Below are positions 14,845-22,870 of a stretch of DNA of 23,675 nucleotides, in pieces. This stretch comes from an uncultured Eubacteriales bacterium (GTDB lineage Bacteria; Bacillota; Clostridia; Christensenellales; UBA1242), in assembly GCA_948512295.1 (NCBI GenBank), contig CAOQRA010000015.1, positions 1-23,675 of the forward strand. The letters are read 5' to 3'. The notes under the pieces were generated by a model, which saw only the letters and a program-made list of their open reading frames with translations, made no database searches and had not been told where the DNA came from. The stretch's first letter is position 1. Each line of letters starts with the position of its first letter. A program made the position numbers and the translations under genes.

Positions 14845-16956
14845 ATGAAAGTTGATGCTAAAATTTACAAAATTAAAATAGGAGGAAGAGAGGTCTCTTT
14901 TGAAACTGGTAGACTTTGCGAGCAAGCAAACGGCTCTTGCCTTGTGCGCTGCGGCGAAGGTGTCGTTATGGTCAATGTGACGATGTCAGCGGCTCCGCGT
15001 CCAGGGATTGATTTCTTCCCACTCGGCGTTGATTTTGAAGAAAAAATGTATTCTGTAGGCAAAATCCCAGGAGGCTTTAAAAAGCGTGAGGGTAGACCTT
15101 CTGATAAGGCGATTTTGACAAGTCGTCTTATTGACCGTCCTCTTCGTCCGCTTTTCCCTAAAGGCTTTTTCAATGATGTCAGCGTAGTTGCAACCGCACT
15201 TTCAGTTGACCCAGATGTAGAACCTGAGATACTTGCCATGCTTGGCTCAAGCTTTGCGCTTTCAATTTCTGACATTCCATTCCAAGGTCCTACTGGTTCG
15301 GTTTCAGTCGGACTTATTGACGGCAAGTTTGTCATCAACCCAGACGCTGCACAGCGCGATGCATCCGAGATGCACATGGTAGTCAGCGGAACTGACGAGG
15401 CAGTCCTTATGATTGAGGGCGGTGCAAACGAAGTGCCAGAGGAAACTTTGCGTGACGCAATCATGTTTGCCCATGAAGAAATCAAAAAGATTGTTGCTTT
15501 CTTTAAAAAGGTTAAGGCAGAAATTGGCAAGCCATTAAATCCACATATTGAATACTATGTTATTCCAGAAGATTTGACAAAGGCAGTTCGTGAATATGCT
15601 GACAAAAAACTCGACCACGCACTTGATACATTTGATAGAGAAGAACGTCAAACTCGTCAAGACGAAGTAGATGCTGATGTTAAAGAGCATTTTGCAGAAA
15701 TCTATCCAGATTGCGAGCGCCAGATTGGCGACGTGCTTTACAAAATGACAAAAGAAAAAGTACGCGCGAAAATCATCAACAAAGGTGTTCGTCCAGACGG
15801 GCGAAGCCTTACAGAAATTCGTCCTATTTGGTGTGAAACTGGTGTGCTTCCACGCGTTCATGGTACTGGTATTTTTACTCGTGGTCAGACACAAGTTTTA
15901 ACTTCACTCACTCTTGGAACATTCTCAGATATGCAAAAACTTGAAGGCCTTGACGACGAAGAGGTAAATCGTTATGTTCATCATTACAATATGCCACCTT
16001 ATGCGACAGGTGAGGCACGTAATCTTAAAAGCCCTGGTCGCCGCGAAATTGGCCATGGCGCACTTGCTGAGCGTGCTCTTGAGCCTGTCATCCCAAGCGA
16101 AGAGGAATTCCCTTATGCACTCCGCCTCGTAAGTGAAGTATTGTCTTCAAATGGCTCATCTTCAATGGCGAGCGTTTGCGGCTCTACGCTTGCACTTATG
16201 GATGGTGGCGTTCCTATTAAGCGTCCAGTTGCTGGAATTGCTATGGGACTTATCAAAGACGAAGAAAGCGGCAAAGTTGCAGTGCTAAGTGATATTCAAG
16301 GCTTAGAGGACTTCCTTGGCGATATGGACTTCAAAGTGACGGGTACTGAAAAGGGTGTCACAGCAATCCAAATGGACATCAAAATTAAAGGAATTGATAA
16401 GGACATATTGACTACCGCGTTAAATCAAGCACGTGAAGGACGTATGTTTATTATGAATAAACTTCTTGAAACAATCCCGCAGCCAAAAGCACAACTTTCA
16501 AAATATGCTCCTAAGATTTTGACTATGCAGATCAATCCTGAATTTATCAAAGACGTTATCGGTTCTGGTGGCAAGACAATCAACAAGATTATTGATGAAA
16601 CGGGTGTGAAGATTGATATTGAAGACGATGGCAGAGTTTGCATTGCTGGTCAAGACATTGATATGTGCGAAAAAGCAAAGAAAATTATTATGGGTATTGT
16701 TGAAGTGCCAGAAGTGGGCGATGTTTACGATGGCGAAGTTGTACGCATTATGAACTTTGGTGCATTCGTTGACATCGGCGGAGGACGCGAGGGTATGGTT
16801 CACATTTCAAAACTTTCCAATAAACGCGTTGAAAAAGTAGAAGATGTTGTCAAAATTGGTGATAAAGTTGAAGTAGAAGTCATCAAAATTGACGAAAAGG
16901 GCAGAATTGACCTTAAACGCATTGTCCCAAAGGCAGAAAAAGAAAATAAGGAATAA
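14845..16956 (+). CDS. pnp: Polyribonucleotide nucleotidyltransferase (PNPase)
   Basis: 703 residues, full length. Two RNase PH-like domains: the first from 1 to about 210 (FETGRLCEQANG, RLIDRPLRPLFP) and the second from about 310 (GVRPDGRSL), with the catalytic-site segment DIQGLEDFLGDMDFKVTG (483-500). A KH domain follows (VIGSGGKTINKII, about 572-584), then an S1 domain (GDVYDGEVVRIMNFGAFVDI, about 625-644). It degrades RNA 3' to 5' phosphorolytically and is a core degradosome enzyme. ATG 14845 is preceded by TAGGAG. A separate terminator follows, so it is a monocistronic unit. Confidence 0.98.
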   Translation: MKVDAKIYKIKIGGREVSFETGRLCEQANGSCLVRCGEGVVMVNVTMSAAPRPGIDFFPLGVDFEEKMYSVGKIPGGFKKREGRPSDKAILTSRLIDRPLRPLFPKGFFNDVSVVATALSVDPDVEPEILAMLGSSFALSISDIPFQGPTGSVSVGLIDGKFVINPDAAQRDASEMHMVVSGTDEAVLMIEGGANEVPEETLRDAIMFAHEEIKKIVAFFKKVKAEIGKPLNPHIEYYVIPEDLTKAVREYADKKLDHALDTFDREERQTRQDEVDADVKEHFAEIYPDCERQIGDVLYKMTKEKVRAKIINKGVRPDGRSLTEIRPIWCETGVLPRVHGTGIFTRGQTQVLTSLTLGTFSDMQKLEGLDDEEVNRYVHHYNMPPYATGEARNLKSPGRREIGHGALAERALEPVIPSEEEFPYALRLVSEVLSSNGSSSMASVCGSTLALMDGGVPIKRPVAGIAMGLIKDEESGKVAVLSDIQGLEDFLGDMDFKVTGTEKGVTAIQMDIKIKGIDKDILTTALNQAREGRMFIMNKLLETIPQPKAQLSKYAPKILTMQINPEFIKDVIGSGGKTINKIIDETGVKIDIEDDGRVCIAGQDIDMCEKAKKIIMGIVEVPEVGDVYDGEVVRIMNFGAFVDIGGGREGMVHISKLSNKRVEKVEDVVKIGDKVEVEVIKIDEKGRIDLKRIVPKAEKENKE

Positions 16957-16974
16957 ATAAAGTGCCTAAGGCAC

Positions 16975-17000
16975 AAAAAGTGGCGATTGCCACTTTTTTT
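16975..17000 (+). terminator. Terminator of pnp
   Basis: AAAAAGTGGC (16975-16984), loop GATT, GCCACTTTTTTT (16989-17000). A second small palindrome GTGCC-TAA-GGCAC lies just before it at 16962-16974. Confidence 0.92.
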
Positions 17001-17011
17001 AATATTTTGTT

Positions 17012-17040
17012 TTGAAGTAGGAAAGTTTTTTTGATATAAT
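17012..17040 (+). promoter_or_regulatory. Promoter of the SDR gene (extended -10)
   Basis: TTGAAG (17012-17017), 17-base spacer, perfect TATAAT (17035-17040) preceded by TGA. Confidence 0.78.
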
Positions 17041-17062
17041 AATTTAGACAGGAGGGGATATA

Positions 17063-17792
17063 ATGAACAAATTAGCAATAGTCACTGGTGGAACAAGCGG
17101 TTTAGGGTATGAAATATCTAAGCAGTTTTTAGTTAATAATATAGATGTTATTGCGCTCTATGTCGGAGATGATGAAAAGGCAAAGAAAACAACTGCTCAA
17201 CTTTCAAAATGTGGGGGCATACAAAGCGTATAAATTAGATGTGACTGACGAATCTGCGGTAAAAGAATTTTTTAAAAGCATTAAAAAATTAGATTACTTA
17301 GTAAATTGTGCGGGTATCAGTATCGAAGCTCCGTTTGAAAATCTCTCAATGCAGGATATTAAAAAGGTTATTGATGTCAATCTTTATGGGAAAATGATTT
17401 GCAGTAAGTATGCTTTGCCATTATTAAAAAAGGCAAAAAGTCCGAGTATTGTTAACATTGCCTCTCGTTTTGGTCATAAGCCATTTATAGAAGGTATGAT
17501 GGGCTATTCTTGCAGTGAAGCAGGGATTATTATGATGACAAAGGTTTTGGCACTTGAATATGCTAAATATCGTATCAGAGTAAATGCTGTCAGTCCTTCT
17601 TTAACTCTCACTCCTCTTACAAAATCTGTTTGTACAAAAGAAGAAATAGAAACTATAGCAAACAAAAATCCAAGTAAGAGGCTAGGAAATCCAATAGATG
17701 TTGCAAACGCAGTATTATTTTTGTGCAGTGATAAGGCGGATTATATCACTGGTGAAAATTTGAATGTAAATGGCGGAATTTTGCTTATCTAA
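17063..17792 (+). pseudogene. Short-chain dehydrogenase/reductase (FabG-like), frameshifted
   Basis: From ATG 17063 (GGAGGGG at 17051-17057) the frame reads MNKLAIVTGGTSGLGYEISK, the classical TGxxxGxG NAD(P) site, and stops at TAA 17231-17233. The rest of an SDR (AYKAYKLDVTDESAV onward, LVNCAG, NIASRFG, the final VNGG motif) continues in another frame to 17792. Removing one G from GGGGG (17213-17217) joins them into a normal protein of about 242 residues. The YxxxK catalytic motif reads Tyr-Ser-Cys-Ser-Glu, with Glu coded at 17517-17519 in place of Lys. The frameshift may be a sequencing error, but the lost lysine is independent of it. The promoter and ribosome binding site look intact. Substrate cannot be told. 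Confidence 0.82.
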
Positions 17793-17815
17793 ATACATAT
17801 GTATATATAACAAAT

Positions 17816-17843
17816 AAATAAGAGGTTTAGCCTCTTATTTTTG
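17816..17843 (+). terminator. Terminator after the SDR gene
   Basis: AAATAAGAGG (17816-17825), loop TTTAG, CCTCTTATTT (17831-17840), then TTG. Ten-bp stem. Confidence 0.82.
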
Positions 17844-17866
17844 TTCTATATTACAAAGTCTGTACA

Positions 17867-17874
17867 TATTATAC
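17867..17874 (+). promoter_or_regulatory. Possible -10 element abutting the deacetylase start
   Basis: TATTATAC lies five bases before ATG 17879, with no ribosome binding site between. A -35 is unclear (TTGTTC at 17841-17846 gives an over-long 20-base gap). Tentative. Confidence 0.3.
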
Positions 17875-17878
17875 CAGT

Positions 17879-18607
17879 ATGAAAAGAATACATTTTAAAG
17901 TTTTTTCGCTTAAAACCATGTTTATAAATTCTGTTATTGCGGGAGTGGTGCTTATTGTTGCCATTGCATCTATTGTAGGCAGTGCGCTTGTCAGCACAGC
18001 GGCGGTGGAGGGAGTGTATTATCACGGCGACACTGAAAGTAAAAATGTCAGTCTTATGATTAATGTCTATTGGGGCACGGAATATCTTGACAGAATGCTG
18101 AAAACGCTGAAGGAGAACGATGTCAAAACCACTTTCTTTATTGGCGGCACTTGGGCGGTACTCGAAGAAGATATGCTTAAAAGAATCAAAGACGAAGGAC
18201 ATGAACTTGCAAATCATGGGTATCGTCATAAAGACCAAGATAAAATCAGTCAAGAGGACAATTTTAAGGAAATTTCCACAACTCACAAAGTGGTATCTGA
18301 ACTTACTGGCGTGGAGATGAATTTATTCGCTCCGCCAAGTGGGGCATACTCCAAAACTACAGTTCAAGTGGCAAAAACGCTTGGCTACAAGACTATCATG
18401 TGGACACGCGACACTATTGACTGGCGCGATCATAACAGCGACCTCATCTATCAGCGTGCTGTCAAAAATGCCAAGGGTGGCGACCTTATCTTAATGCATC
18501 CAACCAAGGAAACGGCGGAAGTTTTGCCTAAAATCGTTGAATTTTACAAGACCAACGGCTTTTCACTTGTTCCAGTGTCGACAAACATTGGCAATACAAT
18601 CGCATAA
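17879..18607 (+). CDS. Membrane-anchored polysaccharide deacetylase-like protein (PdaB/YlxY type)
   Basis: 242 residues. One transmembrane segment (about 14-38) is followed by an extracellular NodB domain. Retained motifs: TTFFIGG (84-90), the metal-site NHGYRH (112-117), DTIDW (178-182) and LILMHP (203-208). In this subfamily the first motif is usually F-D-V-x-W-G; here it is I-N-V-Y-W-G, so the catalytic-base Asp is Asn62. The usual F-R-P-P is F-A-P-P (Ala151). Family members trim acetyl groups from peptidoglycan sugars, often around sporulation; activity here is doubtful and a structural role is possible. Position between pnp and ftsK/spoIIIE resembles ylxY in Bacillus. No ribosome binding site precedes ATG 17879. 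Confidence 0.85.
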   Translation: MKRIHFKVFSLKTMFINSVIAGVVLIVAIASIVGSALVSTAAVEGVYYHGDTESKNVSLMINVYWGTEYLDRMLKTLKENDVKTTFFIGGTWAVLEEDMLKRIKDEGHELANHGYRHKDQDKISQEDNFKEISTTHKVVSELTGVEMNLFAPPSGAYSKTTVQVAKTLGYKTIMWTRDTIDWRDHNSDLIYQRAVKNAKGGDLILMHPTKETAEVLPKIVEFYKTNGFSLVPVSTNIGNTIA

Positions 18608-18624
18608 ATCACCATAAAATCACC

Positions 18625-18660
18625 AAAAATATCTTAACTTTGTTTGAGATATTTTTATTT
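18625..18660 (+). terminator. Terminator overlapping the ftsK -35 box
   Basis: AAAAATATCT (18625-18634) pairs with AGATATTTTT (18647-18656) around a 12-base loop, T-rich tail to 18660. AT-rich stem, so moderate strength. The ftsK -35 (18644-18649) lies within it. Confidence 0.6.
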
Positions 18661-18671
18661 TATGCTATAAT
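18644..18671 (+). promoter_or_regulatory. Promoter of ftsK-rimO-pgsA (extended -10)
   Basis: TTGAGA (18644-18649), 16-base spacer, perfect TATAAT (18666-18671) preceded by TGC. The leader is short (about 16 bases), with a weak TAGGG ribosome binding site. Confidence 0.72.
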
Positions 18672-18693
18672 AAACTTGATAATAGGGTAAAAT

Positions 18694-21555
18694 ATGGCAA
18701 TTTTTAAAGTTACAAAAAAAAGTGAAAGTAAAAATAAAAAAAATGTCCGCAAAATTGTTGGGGGCTGCCTTATTGCGGCTGCGTCTGTTTGCTTCTTATT
18801 TTCTGTGACGAGCATTTGGCCAGCTTTGCAATTTTTCCTTAGAGGAGTATTCGGATTATTTATCTATCCGCTGTCTGTTTTATTAATCATTATTGGGCTT
18901 GCATTACTTAACAATAAAAAGTATGTTATGCCTAAAAAATATGCAATTTTCCTCACTTTAAGCATTGTTTTCTTACTTTGTCTTGTTCAGCTTATTATTT
19001 TAGGCGGCGCGGTTGACTCCGAAGGTAATGCTATTTCTTTCGGTGAATACTTGGGTAGGTCATATACTCATCAGTTGACGGCTGGTGGAATTTTAATAGG
19101 GCTTATTAACACAATGCTCGTAGTATGGCTTAGACTTCCAGCTTCATATATAATTGTGTGTCTAGGGCTTGTGGTTAGCGTCGCATTTTTTGTGGAAGCG
19201 TTCATCTCAAATCGCAAATCCGTTAAAGAGGTAAATCCTGTTAAAATACAGATTAAAGAAAAAACTAAAAAAGTTAGAGAGGTAATTACAAGACCTCAAA
19301 GAGAGGAAGTTAATGTTGTTTTAAATGGGCAGCTTAAAGAAGAACTTTCTCGCGAGCAGATTGCAAAAGATAAGCTTGGACTTTCTGCAACTATGCAACC
19401 TAAAAGGCCAACTTTAGAAGTGCAAGAGGAGCCAGATAGCAAAATCCCTCAAAACATGACATTAAAGGAGTACTTGCTTTCTCCACCGAAAGTGGATTTA
19501 AACAGCTTTATGGCAAGAAGTAAAACTAAAGCTCCTCAAGTTAATAAAACTGAAATGAAAACTGCCTTTGAAGAAATTAAGAATGAGCCTATTAAACCCT
19601 CATCCTATGTTTTTGAAGAGGAATATAATTCTTATGTTGAACCACAAAAGCGTGGCAATCTCCCATCAATTAAGCCAGAAGAACTTGTTTCGGAAGCGGA
19701 TGAAATTATTAGAAGCGTAGCTAAAGAAGAGTTCCAGCAAATGGAAATCAAGCCAGAACCAATGCCTGCTGGTGATAATTACAACTTTGATAGGGATAGG
19801 GGTTTTGATAGAAGTGGTGCGGCTTTAGAGCGCAATTCTGACCGCTCTTTTGATAGAAGCGAAATGCAGCGTAGAGATAATTTTGAAAGCCATGATGATA
19901 TAATGCAGCGCGAAAGACCAATTGAAAGACCTCTTGAGCGCAGCATTGATTCACGTTTTCCTACCGATAGAGCAAGCGCTTTTGACAGAAGTGAACAAAA
20001 GCCTAATGATAGAGAGTTTATTGATTACAGCGAGGCGCAAAAACCTAAAAAAGAGCGCAAGTTTGTGTCTTTAGATGACGATGAAGCTAAGAGCAAAAAG
20101 CCTTACAAATATAATAAACCATCTATTGATTTAATTACCACCATGAGTGATGATTTGTCTATGCTTAACACTGAAGTTCCGGCTAAGAGGGTGGCGCTTG
20201 AAAATGCTCTTGAAAATTTTGGTGTGCCTGCTAAGGTGCAAAGCGTTGTAATAGGTCCAACTGTCACACGCTATGAAATTGCTATGCCTGAAGGAATATC
20301 AGTTAAGAAAATTCTATCGCTTGATGCAGACATTGCTTATGCACTTTCTGCACGCGGCGAAATTCGTATTGAAGCTCCTATCCCTGGGCGTAGTATTGTT
20401 GGAATTGAAGTGCCTAATGATAAAGTGGCCAAAGTCAGCATAAAAGATGTACTTCAAAGCAAAGAGTTCACCATGAGTCCATCTCCGCTCGCTTTTGCAC
20501 TTGGCAAAGATATAACGGGTGGGGTGCGTGTATGTAATCTACAAAAAATGCCACACCTTTTGGTGGCAGGAACCACTGGTTCTGGAAAGAGTGTATGCCT
20601 TAACGCAATAATAGTTAGTATACTTTATAAAGCATCACCTGAGGACGTCAAGTTTATCATGATTGACCCTAAACAAGTGGAACTTAGTATGTATGAGGGG
20701 CTGCCGCACATGGTTATACCTAAAGTCATTACCGACCCAGTTAAGGCTGTTAATGCGCTTTCTTGGGCTGTTGAAGAAATGGAAAAGCGTTTTAATCTTA
20801 TTTCTGATGCCAGAGTACGTAACATTGACGAGTATAACAAAATTGAGGATGTAATTCTCGGCAAAAAGAAGAAAATGCCTTTCCTCGTAATTATATTTGA
20901 TGAGTTTGCTGACTTTATGCTTGTCGCTAAAAATGAAATAGAAGATAAGATTAGACGCCTTGCACAAAAAGCGCGCGCGGCAGGTATTCATTTAATTCTT
21001 GCAACGCAGCGTCCATCTACCGATGTAGTAACGGGAACAATCAAAGCCAACTTCCCAGGCCGCATAGCCTTTAAAGTGGCAGGAAGAGTGGATAGTGAGG
21101 TTATCATGGGCGCCACTGGTGCAGAAAAGTTGCTTGGTTATGGCGATATGCTTTATAAACCAACAGATGCATCACCAGCGCGTATTCAAGGTTGCTTTAT
21201 AGATACTCCAGAAACCAAAGAAATTGTAAATTATATTATTCAAAATAATGATGAGGACATAAATGAAGAGGCAATGAACGCTATTAATAGTCCAGGTAAA
21301 AGTGCCGCAGCAAGTGAAAATGACAGCTCCAATGATCCTCTTTTGCCTCAAGCGTTAAAGCTTTGTATTGATGCCGGGGTCGCTTCTACCACAATGGTTC
21401 AACGCAAGCTTGCAATAGGTTATCCTCGTGCAGCTAGAATAATTGACCAGATGTTTGAATGTGGTTATATTTCAGGTGCAGAGGGCTCAAAACAACGCAG
21501 CGTTTACACAACTATAGAGGAATATTATCAAATTTTTGGAGATATGTATGACTAA
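18694..21555 (+). CDS. ftsK: DNA translocase FtsK/SpoIIIE
   Basis: 953 residues. About four transmembrane helices lie within residues 20-170. A long linker (about 175-470) includes an Arg/Asp-rich part (363-443) with four F-D-R-S/D units. The motor has Walker A AGTTGSGKS (625-633), Walker B LVIIFDE (731-737) and the ATQRPSTDVVTG segment (770-781). The winged-helix gamma domain (about 884-940) carries the DNA-sequence-reading helix around YPRAARIIDQM. It pumps chromosomal DNA through the division or sporulation septum. The SpoIIIE-like layout fits Firmicutes. ATG 18694 follows TAGGG. Its end overlaps rimO by eight bases. Confidence 0.97.
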   Translation: MAIFKVTKKSESKNKKNVRKIVGGCLIAAASVCFLFSVTSIWPALQFFLRGVFGLFIYPLSVLLIIIGLALLNNKKYVMPKKYAIFLTLSIVFLLCLVQLIILGGAVDSEGNAISFGEYLGRSYTHQLTAGGILIGLINTMLVVWLRLPASYIIVCLGLVVSVAFFVEAFISNRKSVKEVNPVKIQIKEKTKKVREVITRPQREEVNVVLNGQLKEELSREQIAKDKLGLSATMQPKRPTLEVQEEPDSKIPQNMTLKEYLLSPPKVDLNSFMARSKTKAPQVNKTEMKTAFEEIKNEPIKPSSYVFEEEYNSYVEPQKRGNLPSIKPEELVSEADEIIRSVAKEEFQQMEIKPEPMPAGDNYNFDRDRGFDRSGAALERNSDRSFDRSEMQRRDNFESHDDIMQRERPIERPLERSIDSRFPTDRASAFDRSEQKPNDREFIDYSEAQKPKKERKFVSLDDDEAKSKKPYKYNKPSIDLITTMSDDLSMLNTEVPAKRVALENALENFGVPAKVQSVVIGPTVTRYEIAMPEGISVKKILSLDADIAYALSARGEIRIEAPIPGRSIVGIEVPNDKVAKVSIKDVLQSKEFTMSPSPLAFALGKDITGGVRVCNLQKMPHLLVAGTTGSGKSVCLNAIIVSILYKASPEDVKFIMIDPKQVELSMYEGLPHMVIPKVITDPVKAVNALSWAVEEMEKRFNLISDARVRNIDEYNKIEDVILGKKKKMPFLVIIFDEFADFMLVAKNEIEDKIRRLAQKARAAGIHLILATQRPSTDVVTGTIKANFPGRIAFKVAGRVDSEVIMGATGAEKLLGYGDMLYKPTDASPARIQGCFIDTPETKEIVNYIIQNNDEDINEEAMNAINSPGKSAAASENDSSNDPLLPQALKLCIDAGVASTTMVQRKLAIGYPRAARIIDQMFECGYISGAEGSKQRSVYTTIEEYYQIFGDMYD

Positions 21556-22870
21556 AGAAGAACTTAAAAGCAAAAAACTTTCTGCTATTTCACTTGGCTG
21601 TGATAAAAATAAGGTAGGCTTAGAAAAAATGCTAGGGCTTGTGGCAGAGTACGGAATGGAAGTTGTCGCAGATGTACATGAGGCGGACATTGTAATCGTC
21701 AATACTTGTGCTTTCATTTTGCCCGCTGAAGAAGAGGCTGTGGAAACAATCATAGAAATGGAAGACCTTAAAAGCAAAGGGGTTATAGAAAAACTTATCG
21801 TCAGCGGTTGCTTTCCAGAGCGTCACTCTACTGGCTTAGAACACAATTTCCCACAAGTGGATAAATTTATGCGCTTGCGTCAAAACCATGAAATAATAAA
21901 TATAATTGAAACACTTTATGGCGTCGAGAGAAGCAAATTGAAACCATCTATAAAGCGGGTTTTGACAAGCCCTAAATCCTATGCTTATCTTCGTATAGCC
22001 GATGGATGCAATAATGTTTGTGCTTTTTGTACTATTCCGCGTATAAGAGGGAGATACCAATCTGTGCCTATGGATGAACTTGTGTCAGAAGCAAAAATGC
22101 TGGTGGACTTTGGCGTTAAGGAGCTTATTTTGGTAGCGCAGGATACCAGTCGCTATGGAGAGGATTTGTATGGTAGAAATTGTCTTATAGAGCTTTGTGA
22201 TAAGCTTAGTAAACTTAAAAATTTAAGATATATTCGCATACATTATCTTTATCCGGAAAAAGTTAATAAACAGCTTTTAGATTACATAATGACTAATCCT
22301 AAAATGTGCAAATATGTTGATATACCTTTGCAGCATATCGATGGAAATATTTTGCAAAATATGCGCAGACGCAGTAATGAACAGCAGACTCGTGACCTTG
22401 TTACTTTAATTAAATCAGATTACCCAGAAATCAAATTTCGTTCCACTTTTATTGTGGGCTATCCAGGTGAAAGTGGCACCGAGTTTAAAAAATTATGTAG
22501 ATTTTTGAAAGAAAGTAAGCTTGATTACGTAGGCTTTTTCCCTTATTCTCGCGAGCCTAATACGATTGCATATTATCAAAAAGATAAAATATCCAAGTTT
22601 ATAAAAATGCGTCGACTTAAAAAAGTTGAAAGACTTCAAAATGAAATTTTTGCAGAACTTGCAGCTTTGGAACTTGGCAAGACTTATGACGTTTTAGTGG
22701 ATGGCTTTGATGAAGCAAGCGGGGAATATTATGGACATAGTGAGGCTTTGTCGCCTAATGTAGACTTTGGAGTCCGATTTGTAGATAACGGAAGTTGTAA
22801 TATTGCGGATATTGTCAAAGTAAAATATCTTGACTTTGATGGAAGTGATTTTAAAGGAGATTTAGTATGA
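21548..22870 (+). CDS. rimO: Ribosomal protein S12 methylthiotransferase RimO
   Basis: 440 residues. The N-terminal MTTase domain has cluster cysteines C18 (LGCDKN), C54 (NTCAF) and C88 (SGCFPER). The radical SAM core has C154, C158 and C161 in CNNVCAFCTIP, and a C-terminal TRAM domain spans about 375-440. It adds a methylthio group to the conserved Asp of ribosomal protein S12. LGCDKN and the GRYQSVPMDELVSEA stretch favour RimO over MiaB. I chose ATG 21548, with GGAG at 21538-21541; an in-frame TTG at 21536 overlaps that site. ftsK-rimO-pgsA order is common in Clostridia. It overlaps pgsA by four bases (ATGA). Confidence 0.96.
   Translation: MTKEELKSKKLSAISLGCDKNKVGLEKMLGLVAEYGMEVVADVHEADIVIVNTCAFILPAEEEAVETIIEMEDLKSKGVIEKLIVSGCFPERHSTGLEHNFPQVDKFMRLRQNHEIINIIETLYGVERSKLKPSIKRVLTSPKSYAYLRIADGCNNVCAFCTIPRIRGRYQSVPMDELVSEAKMLVDFGVKELILVAQDTSRYGEDLYGRNCLIELCDKLSKLKNLRYIRIHYLYPEKVNKQLLDYIMTNPKMCKYVDIPLQHIDGNILQNMRRRSNEQQTRDLVTLIKSDYPEIKFRSTFIVGYPGESGTEFKKLCRFLKESKLDYVGFFPYSREPNTIAYYQKDKISKFIKMRRLKKVERLQNEIFAELAALELGKTYDVLVDGFDEASGEYYGHSEALSPNVDFGVRFVDNGSCNIADIVKVKYLDFDGSDFKGDLV

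Noticed and set aside
14865..15530. 221-residue open frame on the - strand inside pnp
   Set aside because: It lies wholly antisense to strongly conserved pnp codons, has no ribosome binding site and a low-complexity Ser/Thr/Pro composition typical of a shadow frame.
17145..17792. Separate 215-residue SDR starting at TTG 17145
   Set aside because: It lacks the nucleotide-binding N-terminus, which is present in the adjacent frame from 17063; one gene with a frameshift explains both.
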